Shown piece by piece: positions 34,696 through 47,254 of a stretch of 64,000 bases of DNA. How positions within the stretch are numbered: position 1 is the first letter of the stretch; every line of letters begins with the position of its first letter. The position numbers were made by a program, and so were the translations under genes. The notes beneath the pieces were generated by a model. That model worked only from the letters and a program-made list of their open reading frames with translations, ran no database searches and was not told the origin of the DNA. This DNA comes from Spodoptera frugiperda (Eukaryota > Arthropoda > Insecta > Lepidoptera > Noctuidae): contig NC_064220.1 of the NCBI RefSeq assembly GCF_023101765.2, forward strand, positions 3,100,001 through 3,164,000, in the 5' to 3' direction.

Positions 34696-37335
34696 ATGTG
34701 CATTTATGTCCAGTGCGGTATAACATAATTGTGATAATGTCTGATCTTGTATAGAACAGTTTACCCTTTCGTTAAGAGGCGATGTAATGATGATAAAAGA
34801 CCTTTGTAGTCCAGTCAAACAATTACGCCCACAGCTTCTCTTTCAGCACAATCCTTTTAATAGACTATGTAAGCACGCAACGAACAAAACATTGGTCAAA
34901 TAAAACTAGAAGCGTTTCATTTTATTGGTTCATTTCATACGGCAATTGTCATGGTTCCTTTATGTGCTGTAAAAATGGAAAGTTTTATGTCCACCATTAA
35001 ATAGCTGTTTGCGAACTATGTTGCGAGCTTTTCCCCTGATTGATATTGGAAAAAATAAGTTTCCGAATCGTAAAAATGTTTCGTTTTTATTTTGCAGTTT
35101 AGTGTAGGAGTTACAAATTAGAGATATGTGTTTATGTTTCAAAAATCAAACCAAAATAATATTAGAATGCATACAAATGGAATAGACAATTATTCGGTGA
35201 AAATTATGTACAAGAACTCGTATTAAAGTGGTAAAGCTTCTATTCTATGAAGTAGTGTATTTAGTACGTATAGAATTTCACATACATCAGATACAAAAAC
35301 AACGACTAGAAAAGACAACCTCTTCCTCCGTGATTCGTTAATTTAAATCATTCACAAATTAACACTTGGAACAAAAGTTAACTGAACGTAAAAAAACAAC
35401 TTAAGCGAAAGCATTCCTTTAGTTAAGCATTCTGTGCGACAGCGTGCGCAGTTTTGAGCGAAAAAGGCCAAAAGGGGGAAAAAGGGGGCGCATTTTTTAA
35501 CAATGGCTCTACGATCTGACCGCAGCTTAACAATGGGCCCACGAAATGAGCCCCGGGAACTTTTCCTTTCCTACTCAATTACATTGAAACAATAAGAGCA
35601 TACGTACCACGACACAATAGATCATTTGTACAAGTTTTCGTTTTGCTACCAAACGTACGGTTTGGAGTACATTCGTTTTTTTTTAAACCTGTGATGATTT
35701 TTGCGTTTCATTTGTATGCAACTTGTTTGGTTGGTGTTAGATGAAAACACAACTGCTTATAAAGATCTCTTGGGTTCAATCATCACGTTGAGCTAAATCT
35801 TGTTAAGATTTTTAGCAGAAAACGTATTCAATAATGACTTCACAGCGAAGTTTTGGTACACCAATGACCTCATGCTATCCTTTTCTTTCTTAACACAATT
35901 AGGAATAATGTTGTTTCTTTTGCACAGTTCTTGGTTCACTGTTTTTCAAAACGAGTTTGTGTTTTTTGAATTACTTGTTGTTTTTCGATATATTTATTGG
36001 GATGTTTACTACAGGAGTTAAAAATATTTAAATTATACGTTATGCTCATTCAAAACTACATTTATTTATTTGTTTTTAGGGAAACAAACATCTAATACAA
36101 AATTGCTTATGCATAACTAGAACAAGCCAATTAATTACAGGTTCCCACTTATAGAAATAGGAAAATTAACAGATAAACTTAGATAAATAGACTAAAATAT
36201 AAATTTATATAGACTTACTACAAAATACAAAGCACCTATATCTATAAAAAAATTCAGCAAGTTATAAAGAGATTTTTATTTTCGTTATTGAAATTACCAT
36301 AGTATATTTATGACTTTTATTTAACAAGTATAGTATAAATTTAATCTACAGCACCGTAGTTCCTGCTTGCAATTTTCCGGGCACGATTCCAAATTCTGCA
36401 AACTTCCACAGAGAAATGTTGAACTTGATGCCATGCCACTAACAAATTGAACTTAGCACTAACTTACACTCTGCTTACATTTTGCTTGGGTCTTGTGAGT
36501 GAGTAGCATTTCGTCAATTACATGTGGGAAACGGAACGCAAGAGGAGGTGTAAGAGAGAGTGTTATGTGTGAAAGAGAGTAATTTAGTATGTCTCACGAA
36601 GGCTATAATAAAATTGTACATACATAATTATGTAGTTATTGCTGTATGTTTTATTTTCAGTAGGGTATAGGTACAGTCCAATGTTCGGACTAGACTAGGC
36701 TTAGGATTTTTGTCATGCTTGGTATAATACCGATATAAAAGCAATAGCTTAATACATTTTATTACATAGTTATTCCTTATGATAAGTATGTAGGCAAACT
36801 CTTGAAGGTGAAACACTTACAATCTCATGACAGATTTTACGAGTTTGTTCATAACATAACGTTATAAGGCTCATGTAATAAGGGGTGAATTTATTGCTAT
36901 ATTAATATAATATTCATTTCGATTATTTATTATATATTTTCAATTGTATTTTATGTCTGAAAACCCCAGAAGGCAGTTATAGTAGATTCGTCATAAAACA
37001 AAAATGTTAAGAACTAAAATGATGTAACAAGGATAAATTGTTTGACATGTTTGATCAGAATTATTAATGGTTTTAGTCCTAGTGACGTGGAAAGTGGCAT
37101 GTTAGGAAATCTAGGTTTATGACCTAATTGAATACCGTTAGTCACTGTACCTAGCTGTATGAAAAATACACACAAAATATAGATTAAGAACTTCTCTTTT
37201 TGAAGCCAATTAAAATGTATGTGACGCTATAAGTGCAGATGTTCCATGTGCCTTAAGAGATAATAAATAAAAATAATAATGGATCCTCCAATAACTTATG
37301 ATACAGCTTACAGAAAGTTTGTTAAAATATGTATC
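34696..37335. other. unannotated AT-rich stretch
   Basis: No gene recognised. 36058-36330 resembles the AT-rich 3' end of an old retroposon (TTTATTTATTTGTTTTTAGG), without firm boundaries. Short G-run words occur near 35470-35490. Confidence 0.45.
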
Positions 37336-37685
37336 TACACGGTGTAACAAAAAGGGGGTATACATATCAAGTGCACGGTTTCTAGATAACATAACAAACG
37401 ATACGGGAAGGGTTTTTTAAACTCATGTTTTCATGGTACCAAGTTATGATTTTTTCCAATATTTTATTTTTTATGCGAATTAAAATGAGGTAGATAGGTA
37501 CTAGGCGATCAGATTTACAGAAGAAATGTTTCGTAATTAGCGAGTGACCCCTATAGTGTTGTGACACGTTGGTATGATTTATAAAATCAAGAACCATGCC
37601 ACACCAAGTATTTGGTACCAATTTTTTTAAAAGTATTTTAAGCTGAAACATGTACATATATGGGTATTTTATTACACGCTGTATA
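37336..37685. mobile_element. ~350-bp MITE flanked by TA
   Basis: The left end TACACGGTGTAACAAAA and the reverse complement of the right end TACAGCGTGTAATAAAA are inverted repeats, and TA flanks suggest Tc1/mariner-type insertion. A solitary right end (TTTTGTTACACGCTGTA) lies near 39883-39901. Confidence 0.6.
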
Positions 37686-37967
37686 ATAAAATTATATCAA
37701 TAAAACAAAACAGTTTGAAATTGATGAGGTCAAATGCTGAACGCGACCCGTGTTCAAACCTGGGCTTACATTCCCACGGTTGGGCTGACATCGTCCTCCG
37801 TCAAGTTATACTACAGGATTATCGGGGGTATCATGCCGGTCGTTTTATTACAAATATGTCAGAACAAGGCTTTAATAATATACTGTCATTATATAGCGTC
37901 ATATAGACAAGCTACTCATGTTTTGTGTACATGAAAACTACATTCGCAGTTATGTAAAACTACACTT

Positions 37968-38159
37968 TTTGTTTGAGGGGGAAAATCATCCAATGATTTC
38001 TCCCGCCTTGGGCGAGGCGGGAGGAAGTGTCAGACTCTTACAGACTAAAAACCACCCCGTTCCTACTCCTGCTTTTCGAGCCGGAGCCCCGGTAAACCCG
38101 CTAGGTAGTCCGCGGCTCCGGATCAGGCATCTGCCCTACGGGGCCCCATCTGTGGTATA
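37968..38159 (-). mobile_element. 5'-truncated LINE 3' end (L1x) with 13-bp TSD
   Basis: TAAAACTACACTT flanks it exactly (37955-37967 and 38160-38172). This 192-bp copy extends further 5' than most, to GGGGCCCCGTAGGGCAGATG on the minus strand. Confidence 0.85.
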
Positions 38160-38172
38160 TAAAACTACACTT

Positions 38173-38994
38173 GGGAACAAAGAAATGAATCCGGTAGCGT
38201 TTATATCCTTTTTCATTTCTTGATTAATATTTTCTGATACAAATATTTTATTAATTGGTAACGTATGCCGCATGAGAGGTCATTTAATTATCTTTAATTT
38301 AATGATTGTATTTTTTATAAAACGAGTACTGCAAGACTGATAAAATTATAAAACTGTGTTTATAAAATCGTATTATTTGTCGTACGCACTGATTAGTTAC
38401 TCAAACAATAATTGGTAAGAAGTTGGTGCCTCAAGTTTCAAACAAAGAATTATTTAATTATTAAAAAAAAAAAACGATTCAAGTATCTACGAATAATCGG
38501 TGAACATACATAAAAAAGTAGCCAACGAATTATTAACCTCCTTCTTTGTTTGAAGTCGATAAAATCTTACATATTTTTAAACCAATAAATGCATTGTTTT
38601 GATTTGTGTTGTAAATCTTCAAGCACTAGTCTCAGCATTTCCGAACCACAACTTAGTATATGTTAATGAAGTAGTGACTGAGTCATCGATCAAAGTCACT
38701 TAAGACAGATTAAGCAGTGAAGTTGTAGGAAGTTGTTACAATCTTTGTTGCAACACTTCGTATTCCAAAGAGAATGCACCATGGCGCTATGTTGGTGTGA
38801 CGATAATATTACGGCTTTTAGGTATATTATTATATCTATTTTACCTGCTATTAATGAATTATACCTTTATCTATGCAGTTAAAGATATAATTAATTAATA
38901 GTAGATATGGATCGACACTACATATTAGGGTGTTCTCTACCACAGATGTGGTATACTATGCTACGTTGCTGTGGATGCGTTTGACTTCCACCAA
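38173..38994. other. unannotated stretch
   Basis: No gene recognised. Confidence 0.45.
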
Positions 38995-39085
38995 TCATAT
39001 TCATTGGTACACAAGCGCGTTGCCGGCCTTTTGGGGGTTAGGAATTCAAGGATTGTTGGGGAATCGGAGATAAGATGTGCGCTAA
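38995..39085 (-). repeat. R2 repeat fragment, minus orientation
   Basis: GCGCGTTGCCGGCCTTTTGG, GGGTTAGGAATTCAAGG and GTTGGGGAATCGGAGAT match reversed R2. Confidence 0.6.
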
Positions 39086-41059
39086 AATGGCTATCCTACT
39101 ATCGATACATCGCATACTCGAGCTGCGCATCTTTCTCGGACAACTACATAGCTTAGTATCGATGAAAACGGTCACATAGTTTCACAGCTTAGCTATTACA
39201 TCTTCGCAGCATAACTACATAGCACATCTCTGGTGGAAAAGCACTCTTACTTTAATCTTCACTTATTTTCTAATTATTCATATTATAAAGCTGAGGACTT
39301 TGTTTATTTGTTTCTTTCAACGCTCATATCTCTGGAATTACTTCCACGGTAAAGTGAAAGTGTAACAAGCTAACAAACTCATTTTCACATCCTTATTAGA
39401 ACTTTGTATTTTATTTCTTCGATCTTTTTCCTGTTAGCAGTTGTTTAAGGAAAACCATGACATAAGGAAAATAATTAAGTATTTATGCGTCCAATATCAA
39501 TCGGGGTTTTACCTTTGTATAAGATCATTCATTACAGATATGAGGTATATATTAAGAGGTAACTAATAAGGCAGCTACAAATACTTTTTATCGTGATGTA
39601 GGCCGGTTATTGCTTTATCTGATAGTAAGTGATGATGGTGACTGGCAATTAGTCAAGGATATATATTAAACACGTGATTGTATGAGTACTCATGATCACA
39701 AACAACTTTTCTAAAGATACTTTTTTGTACACTTATTAGCTTTATTTATTTTTTAGTTATTCGTTTCTAATTAGGTAAATTGTTATTGTGATAAAAATAA
39801 AACTAATGAGTATTTTAAGCTGAAAATTTGTGTAGAGATTCTATTCAACCTGTATTCTTCAGGGCGTCTTGATGTCTATGGGTATTTTGTTACACGCTGT
39901 ATAATGAACAAAATCACTCGGGGCTAGTCGAGACTTTGGTTCGATTAATAAACAATCAATTAACTTATATCGTAAAATTATCGTTCCTCGTAATACATCC
40001 ACTGGTGACCTGGGCCTGCCGCAGAAACTATTACGGGAAAAGTTAAATCAGTTTTGTTGCCTCCTTCGAGGCGGTTTCATCTGGTTTTATCTGGTTCAAG
40101 GCATATCTCTTGTGGATGCAATTTTGTAAACCATCGCCGTGACCCGTTTGTGTACCAGTTTGTTCTGACGCAAGAAAACGGACACTAGTCTAGTTCACAT
40201 CAAAATATTTCAAAGAAAGAAAGAAAATCATTTATTTCACACGCTAAATAAACAAGTAGAACACACTTATAGTTTAAGTAGATATTTGTTAATATATGAC
40301 ATTTTATAAAAAAATATATATATCCCAAGTTTGCGGTGAAATGGAATCAGTTAAGCATGTGCACCATTCTTCAATGGGACAGAATCAAAGAAAAACGTAT
40401 TAAACCCAAAAAATATTTATTGTTTTGTTTGATCAGACAACTAAAAGAGTAACAGAAATAACATCAATTTTGACCCTTTTTGTTCACTTTTACAGTAATA
40501 ATCCTCATTCATTATAAATAATTTAATGTAGGAACTATCAAAGTACTATATTCGATAGAGGTATTTAAATTACATTTTATAACATAATAAATAAATTGTG
40601 TAATATAATAAATACTAATATTTTCACACATTTAGGCTTAAAACATAAAAAAACCCAAAAATTAACCAACAAAATCAAATGAGATTACAATTTATCCTAA
40701 CAAAATGCAGATATTATTTTTTATGTATTATCTCCCACAATTAAATCAATCAACGTATTCATTGCAAAATACATTCCAACAACACAATTCACAAAAATAT
40801 ACATAAATAGTTAAGTATCTATCACACATAAAAAAATCACAGTCATTGATTTGCCTTCAACAGTTTTCTTTCGGCAGTTAACGCTTTACGTGACTAATAA
40901 ATAAATAAAACAATAATTAAAAATGCAACCTGTAACGCATTATGCTATTTTTATTGTAATTCAGCTAGTTTCAAGCCTCACTAGGGGCTCATATTCATGT
41001 GTAGCCTTCCGCGACACGACGAATAGTTACATGAGTAAACTGTTAAACTATATTTTTAG
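39086..41059. other. unannotated AT-rich stretch downstream of gene A
   Basis: No gene recognised. TTTGCCTTCAACAGTTTTCT near 40852 recurs at about 51969, marking a dispersed repeat. Confidence 0.45.
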
Positions 41060-41215
41060 GTATCGGCAGGACAGATCACCTGATATGATAAGCAGTCGAC
41101 ACCACCCATGGACACTTGCAACACCAGAAGAGCAGTAGAATTGACTTGCACCAGAAGAGCACCACCAGAGTTGACCTTTTCGAGATTTGGAGATTCGGGA
41201 TTCGGGATCAAATAG
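41060..41215 (-). repeat. R2 repeat fragment at the 3' edge of gene A
   Basis: GACAGATCACCTGATATGAT, ACCCATGGACACTTGCAACA and CCAGA words match reversed R2, with a small internal duplication of CACCAGAAGAGCA. It abuts the gene A poly-A signal. Confidence 0.6.
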
Positions 41216-41221
41216 TTTATT
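41216..41221 (-). promoter_or_regulatory. candidate polyadenylation signal of gene A
   Basis: AATAAA on the minus strand, 26 nt past the gene A stop. A short 3' UTR would be implied; a more distal signal cannot be excluded. Confidence 0.45.
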
Positions 41222-41246
41222 AGAATGCTCCAAAAGTTTAGGCTGA

Positions 41247-41413
41247 TTAGTACTTTTCCCTCTTCTCAGACAAAGGCAGTTGGTCAATATTTTGAGGATA
41301 TTTCCAGATAACATTAGACACAATTTTTGTCAATTTAGGGTCTTCAGATAGTTGTTCTTGCTTCAATTGATTGGCGTAGCTGTGGTACAGCAGAATGAAG
41401 CATGTTGAGAGCA
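41247..41413 (-). CDS. gene A exon 5
   Basis: Acceptor TTTCAG at 41414-41419. Encodes the end of helix 4 (STCFILLYHSYA) and the polar tail ending EKREKY and TAA. Confidence 0.85.
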
Positions 41414-44400
41414 CTGAAATGACAATAAAAGATAGTAAGTTTTAGATTTTATGGTCCATTTATGCAGTTCGCTTTCAACCAACCGATATGGTGGTCATTG
41501 GGAGAAGGCCATATGTTCAATAGTGGATGTCTTGGGGATATCACGAAGCTGTTGTTAATTTTTTTGTCTTAAAACCTATTTTTATATTTCATTTCAGCCA
41601 CTGACTTGTTTACTTTGCAAAAATATAGCAGATAAAGGGGTTTGGGTAAAGTTGGCGTCGTTTTGAAGTTGAGCGGCCAGTAATGAAACTTAAATATTAT
41701 GAAAGAACAGAATACAGCGATCAAAAGCTATTATGGTCATATTTCTCTAAACCATATCGGAACTGAGATATTTGGTTTTATATTGGTCATTGAAATCGAA
41801 GAAGTTATTAAATGTTATTGCACTCTTTATCTATGGGCCGATGGTGTGGCGCGCTTCTAATCTCTCGTGGACTTGTGGATAATTATAACGACCATAGGCG
41901 TAGCCAGGGGGGGGGGGGGTTGGGGGTTCAAACCCCCCCGAAAAATGCGTACCTAGACATTACAGAGCGTTATGTGTCTAGTTAGCATAGTACATCCCCT
42001 GTTTGGCAAAGGTCTGTATGACTACCTATGAATCTATTTAAAATATTACATAAATTTTTTTTTTTTGGTCCCACATTTCATGGGTCGACTTTCTGGTAGA
42101 AACACTGGAAGGGCAAGATGCACAAGGGCTAGATGCAATATTGGGCCACTATTGCTCATGTATAATCGGAAAACGGACCTTAGACTGCTGTTCGCATATA
42201 ATGTCCATTATATGGTACATGGGATGGGGCAGATATCAAAATAATCTGACTCCGCCGGCACAATTTTTAGATACCATTATTCGACATGACATTGAGAACG
42301 AAATGGACTAAGAAAGTTAATATGTAAATGTGTTTTTAAAAATCATGTAATGAATGCAATAAGGTATAATACTGTGTTTTTATTATTTCCTAGGGCCCAA
42401 TACTAACGTCACATTGATAGACGAGAGGTCGAGAAACAGTAAAGCCAATAACTAATATCAATCTTCTAATAATATACAATAACTAAGATTTTTTTCACAC
42501 AGGACGGTAATTGAAGTATTTATAGAGACTACATTTTTAAATTCTTCAAACTCAAATATCTCAGCTTTGATATAACTTAGGATAAAAATAATTGAACATA
42601 TATGTGTAATGAACACAGCAGAACAAAGTAACATGAAAATTATTGGTGGCCGCTGAAAAAAAAATGACGCCACAAGTCCATACAAAGTTACTCAAACCCC
42701 TTTATTATTAAAAAAAAATGCACGGGTCGTTAAGTTTCTGGTTCAATAGATTCATCCCTCTAGTTCCTATTTGATGTTACCCTCACTTATAAACAGATTG
42801 TGTCTACGTAAATCACAGTAAGTTGCATCGTAAGTGAGGGAAGGGGAGCAAAGTTTCGTTCTAACTTGAGCTCACATAAAAGTAACTTAATTACCATCTT
42901 GTTCATTATATTTATCGAAGAAAATTTAAGAAGCTTGAAAACCCTATATTTTTTACAATTTCTTATTTCCACAATTAAATTGGATGGTCGCACGTGATGG
43001 CAAGAGGTTTCTTTTCTGAAACTGCTCAAAATATTTTTTGGGTATTTGATCTAGAAATTAACGCACGAATTTTAAGCTTTCCGTAAAATAAATTTTGTAA
43101 AACTTACATATTTCTGCTGTGCAAAATACTGAAGAGTTAGTGGTGTGTCCGGTATACAAAGCCAAGCCAACTATCGATAAAATGATACGGATAGTAGCAA
43201 TTGACACTTGTACCTTGATAAAGCCTGGTTGTTTCTGAAATAAAAAAAAAACTTTGTAAAACATGTTTTAAACAACTAAGTCGCTGTTTTTAAGCTTTTA
43301 TTTAATAGGTACATACATGTTTTATTTAAAGTTTAACCTATCAAACAGCAAATAAAGAATCATAGTGATTTTGGAGCATAATTTTGAATGATAACCATCT
43401 CTTTGTCATAGAATGTTCTGTCTTCAAATTTAACACATTACAGACTGAGATATCTTATCATTACATCAACTGCCTATTAGTGGCCACTGCTGACCAAAGC
43501 CTCTTCTCGCATGAAAAATGTTAGTTTTCATGTGTTTTCATTAGTCACTGCGCTTGAGCAATGCGGGTTGGCGATTTCAAACTTATAATTAGAAATTAAA
43601 AGCTCGGGTTTCCTCACGATGTTTTCCTTCACCGTTAGTCAGTGGTATCTAAATAATCTTAGAAAATACATATAATTCGGACAAAGTCACATTTGTACTT
43701 GCCGTTGGTAGGTTTCGACGCGTTCACACAAGGAGCGGGCGTATTAAACCTCCGGGCCACCACGACATAGATACCTTATACATAACCAATAATACTAGTA
43801 AACAAATATACAGTATACACACCTTATGCAAACCAACAAGAAGGACGATGCACATAGCAAACCAGGCCAGATTCAAGCTTCCATTCAACACAGTAATTAT
43901 GATAATCTGCATCAACTTGTTACTGTCCATGGAATCCATATCAGGAACAGCCTCGTCATCATCTGTCATTTCGGTACGGAGGTATTGGAAACCATGGGTG
44001 TAAATAGCTAAGAATGCCAGAGTTCCAAAGAAGAACAGTGATATTATGAAGTTTAGAACCTGGAAATAGAAGAAACATGTAAGTAAGTAAGTTAAGGAGA
44101 GCCATGCTTGGGCACGAATGGGCCGGCTCGACCGAAGTGATAGCACGGCGTCACAGAAAACCGACGTGAAACAACGATTGCGTTGTGTTTTGTTGTGTGA
44201 GTGAGGTTACCGGAGGTCCAATTACCCCTATTCCCAATCTTCCCAATCCCGATTCCCTAACAACCCGGCGAGGCGACGGCGGTTGCTTATCATCAGATGA
44301 GCCGTGTGCGTGGTTTACCGGTTTATACCATAAAATTAAATATCTGCTGAAAGGAGTCATTTTGGACTATAAAGTCAGTTGGAGCAGAGTGGTCTTTTAG

Positions 44401-46106
44401 CTCGAGATTTTGATTGAAATGGTACATCAATAGTTGCTACTGAGTCGAGGCATGTGGGCGCTGACAAAATATTACCGGGCTCTTTTCGGATTCTCGCAAA
44501 AAATCTCAGGCAATAGGGTCACCCACTATTAAATGGGATTATTAACACAAACGGTGAAAAGTAGGTTTACATTGTATAGCTGCATTACGTGGCGTAAAAT
44601 GTGCTCTAGTGCCTACCCCTTCGGGGGTAAAAGGCGTCTCGTTGCATATATTAATATATTGGTATCTCTACATGTTTTAGGTGAATTGGACACAATTAAT
44701 AAGTAATATAAATGAATACGTACCAAGCTAGTATAACCAAGTACAAAGCAGCCAGTCTCTAGAGGTATACAAAAACAGCATTTTGAGAATAGAGTATTTT
44801 CTTTTCTGTCCTCAGACTCATTATTCTCATGTTGGTTTGAGTAGATACTGCAATAAATAGACAATATAACATTTAATTTACATAACATATACAAATAGTT
44901 ACTTACTAATAAACAGTAACTTTTTGGTTAATTCTTTTAACAATAGGTATATGGTGTTAAGCACCGGGGTTGGCGCTTAAAGGTTGACCTACAGGGGTGT
45001 GTATACTAGGCGTTCTTAAATAAAACTACTGCATACTGATCTAAGGTTGAACTATATTGAATGTAGGTGGAGATGGTGGTAGTAGTCCCACGACCTAGGT
45101 ATCAGTGTCGATAATGCATGTAAATTGGCCCTAACTAAAGCGATGTAACAAAACCATAGCGCGATCTATCTCGATCAACGCCATCTATCGAGCATGAAGG
45201 CAACATTTTGATGTTTATAAATATTTTGTGCTATTATGGTTTGGTACATGGATCTTCATAATGAACAAAATGCATTATTATAAAAAAGAACAATTAATTC
45301 CCAGTACAATAAGTACAAAAATATGCGTGTGTCGTATCACAAATTATTTAGACATACTTGTATTCTATAAACTATGTATACTATCATGATATGATTAAAA
45401 ATAACAACATTACATCATGTTACGCTGTGGCCCCTATTATGTTAAGTACCTATTACCAATTTCAACCGCGAACTAAGGTTTTTTATTCACATAACTGTTT
45501 CATTGGATGAGCAGTTTGTCTAATAAAGTTTGTTAAACATTGGATCCAATATGATCTACGGAGATGATCTTTAAAAAATACATTTTGTGGCTTTATACAA
45601 CAATGGTAATTCAATTTAAAGTTTTGCTAATCTGTTCATTGGATCGACCTTCATACATATATTAACAATATGGGCATATTGTATATTATGTATCTTTTTT
45701 AAAGACATGACGTCATATTGCATAAGCTCTTTTGTTAAAAAAACATATAAAGCGTATCTCTTTCACCATAATGTGACGTCATCATTTCGTATCTCCTAAT
45801 TATACCACCACCAAAAACAAAATGTCCGTTTCAAGAAGTATATGTAATAGGACAATAAAAAAAGGTAAAAACTTTGTCTTTAATGTAACACAAACATGAT
45901 CATAAAGCAGCCTTGCTTTCAAATTACAACTTGCTTTTGAATTGACATCAAACACTAAAACTTAAACATAACCTCAAAATAATAATTAGAACGCAAACAT
46001 CATTGTATTGGGACAACTAATATATAAATAAAAACAGTAATTGATACAAATAATATAAAAACATAAATAAAAACAAAACTCACTGTTCATAAGGCGACGA
46101 AGACAT
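41247..46106 (-). CDS. gene A: four-helix membrane protein, five exons, 225 aa
   Basis: Join on the minus strand: 46106-46084, 44847-44724, 44059-43823, 43234-43108, 41413-41247. The 678 nt are open to a TAA; introns have GT-AG ends and phases 2, 0, 0, 1. The start ATG has a good context (ATCAAAATG). Features: cytosol-like N-terminus with YEHI (6-9), a YxxPhi-type sorting signal; KCCFCIPLETG (30-40); helices at about 43-69, 100-127, 140-155 and 164-185; an acidic loop (80-97) between helices 1 and 2; and a polar tail of about 40 residues. CC-x-C...TG before helix 1 recalls LAPTM-type lysosomal proteins, but I do not recognise an exact family and assign no function. The closest relative seen is gene B, lying 0.9 kb upstream in the same orientation. 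Confidence 0.85.
41455..41565 (+). pseudogene. LINE C-terminal fragment in intron 4 of gene A
   Basis: The plus strand reads MQFAFNQPIWWSLGEGHMF, the same family as 6525-6641, antisense to the gene. Confidence 0.6.
41890..41950. repeat. poly-G / GGGTTCAAACCC repeat fragment
   Basis: GGCGTAGCCAGG is followed by a G run, then GGGGGTTCAAACCCCC, a self-complementary word. It looks like the edge of a dispersed insect repeat of unknown class. Confidence 0.45.
43108..43234 (-). CDS. gene A exon 4
   Basis: 127 nt between acceptor TTTCAG and donor GTAAGT, phase 0 in and phase 1 out. Encodes KQPGFIKVQVSIATIR and helix 3, ending VFCTAEI. Same length as gene B exon 4. Confidence 0.9.
43464..43770 (-). 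repeat. S1 SINE in intron 3 of gene A
   Basis: In gene orientation it starts GTGGTGGCCCGGAGGTTTAA (A-box-like) and GCGTCGAAACC (B-box-like), and ends near GTGGCCACTAATAGG. Confidence 0.65.
43823..44059 (-). CDS. gene A exon 3
   Basis: 79 codons, acceptor TTCCAG and donor GTGTGT. Covers most of helix 1, the acidic loop TDDDEAVPDMDSMDS and helix 2 ending LLVGLHK. Confidence 0.9.
44098..44345 (+). repeat. R2 repeat, longest copy, in intron 2 of gene A
   Basis: Begins GAGAGCCATGCTTGGGCACG, passes CAGAAAACCGACGTGAAACA, GGTTACCGGAGGTCC and CTTATCATCAGATGAGCC, and ends TTTATACCATAAAATTAAA. Defines the family's full length of about 250 bp. Confidence 0.75.
44440..44645 (+). repeat. tRNA-derived SINE, 5'-degenerate, in intron 2 of gene A
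   Basis: TTACCGGGCTCTTTTCGGAT, AACACAAACGGTGAAAAGTA and CTACCCCTTCGGGGGTAAAA match the body and tail of the SINE at 57295-57575. Confidence 0.65.
44724..44847 (-). CDS. gene A exon 2
   Basis: 124 nt, acceptor ATTGCAG and donor GTACGT. Encodes IYSNQHENNESEDRKENTLF, then SKCCFCIPLETGCFVLGY. Confidence 0.9.
46084..46106 (-). CDS. gene A exon 1 (coding part)
   Basis: ATG TCT TCG TCG CCT TAT GAA CA, then donor GTGAGT. Matches gene B exon 1 in the residues SPYE and in phase. Confidence 0.85.
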
Positions 46107-46158
46107 TTTGATGTACACAAACAGATTTCACTTTTTATTTTAATTTAATAATTGTAGC

Positions 46159-46193
46159 ACGTCTGACGCTCGCGCACGTTTCGTGCCGACTGA
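46159..46193 (-). promoter_or_regulatory. gene A core promoter (Inr + DPE)
   Basis: TCAGT at 46193-46189 places +1 at A 46191, 85 nt before the ATG. AGACGT at 46164-46159 falls exactly at +28 to +33 and fits the DPE consensus RGWYVT. No TATA box was seen. The Inr context GCAGATCAGTC is shared with gene B. Confidence 0.6.
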
Positions 46194-46234
46194 TCTGCGC
46201 ACGATCATACACTAGTTTTGTAGGGTGGAATCAC

Positions 46235-46335
46235 ATGCATTACCTGTTTATACATAACATCAACATTTGCGTCATTCTAAGGATAAGAAAGCAGTATTTT
46301 GTCCCTTGGGTTATTTTTATGTTAACTGTACCTAC
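46235..46335 (-). promoter_or_regulatory. upstream block conserved with gene B
   Basis: Starting about 45 bp above the initiator: ACCTGTTTAT, ACATAACA, GTCATTC and AAGG-TAA words (plus-strand reading) occur in the same order and spacing at 55302-55380. GAATGACG on the minus strand is CRE/AP-1-like. Confidence 0.6.
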
Positions 46336-46616
46336 ATGTGACGTAGGCATACCTTTAAAGTATTTCAAATTGTTTTGATATTACGTAACGTTACTGCTAT
46401 AATTCACTTGAATTATAGTTATTAGTAGAGTAGTTACATACTTATGTTTATGATTTTTAAATAGAAAATTCTATAAAACATGATACTAGACATGATACAT
46501 TTTGAATGTAGATTTTTCATTACAACTGCTGTACTCAAACATTTAATGATTGTTTAAACTATTCGTTTATATGCCGATTTTGTTCCGAAAATAATAGCTT
46601 AGGGTTATACTGGGTG

Positions 46617-46766
46617 CTGCGGACTACCTAGCAGGTTTACCGGGGCTCCGGGTCGAAAAGCAGGAGTAGGAACGGGGTGGTTTTTAGTCAGTAAGAGTCT
46701 GACACTCCCTCTCGTCTTGCCCAATGCGGGAGAAGACATTGGATGATTTTCCCCCTCAAAAAAAAA
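46617..46766 (+). mobile_element. LINE 3' end (L1x) with 15-bp TSD, between genes A and B
   Basis: GGGTTATACTGGGTG at 46602-46616 and 46767-46781 flanks a 150-bp copy that starts CTGCGGACTACCTAGC and ends in an A run. Confidence 0.9.
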
Positions 46767-47075
46767 GGGTTATACTGGGTGAAGTAACGAATAAGTCTGG
46801 AATAACACATAGGCTACTTTTCATCATCTCACAGGAACGCGGGTAAAGCCGTAGTATGAAATAAAATATTAAAAAAAAGTTTTGCCTCGAAGGATAGGTA
46901 TAAAGTTTTAAATCAGGAAAAGAATAAGATCTTGACACAATAATTTAAGTTTTTAATAAATCTAAAAACAGAACTATACGTTTGCATTCGATTATATTAA
47001 AGCAATATAACTAAAAAATAATGTACAACTTGTGCATAGAACATATTATTATTTTCAAAAATTATGCAATATTGT

Positions 47076-47254
47076 TTACACTGTACAGTAATTTCCTTCC
47101 CCCTCAGTCAAAGTAACTTTGTCAATATGTTGAGGAGGCTTTGAGATAACACTCGCGATAATTTCCATCACTGGTTTGGGATTCTTAGGCCGTTGATCTC
47201 GCTCCAACATGATGGCATAACTGTAGTAGAGCAAGATGAAGTACGCTGAGAAAA
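47076..47254 (-). CDS. gene B exon 5
   Basis: Acceptor TTTGCAG. Encodes FSAYFILLYYSYAIM, then the tail RPKNPKPVMEIIASVISKPP to GNYCTV and TAA. Confidence 0.85.

Noticed and set aside
37918..38223. 101-codon ORF resembling those at 19036-19323 and 13507-13710
   Set aside because: These are translations of the LINE 3' UTR repeat, which explains why they resemble each other.
30026..41200. possible third copy of the tetraspan gene
   Set aside because: Searched by eye for the CCFC exon and the conserved exon 3 and exon 5 words on both strands; none found here or in 55400-64000.
43724..44146. 140-codon minus ORF as a one-exon gene
   Set aside because: Only the middle part is real: it is exon 3 of gene A, and the ends of the ORF run into introns.
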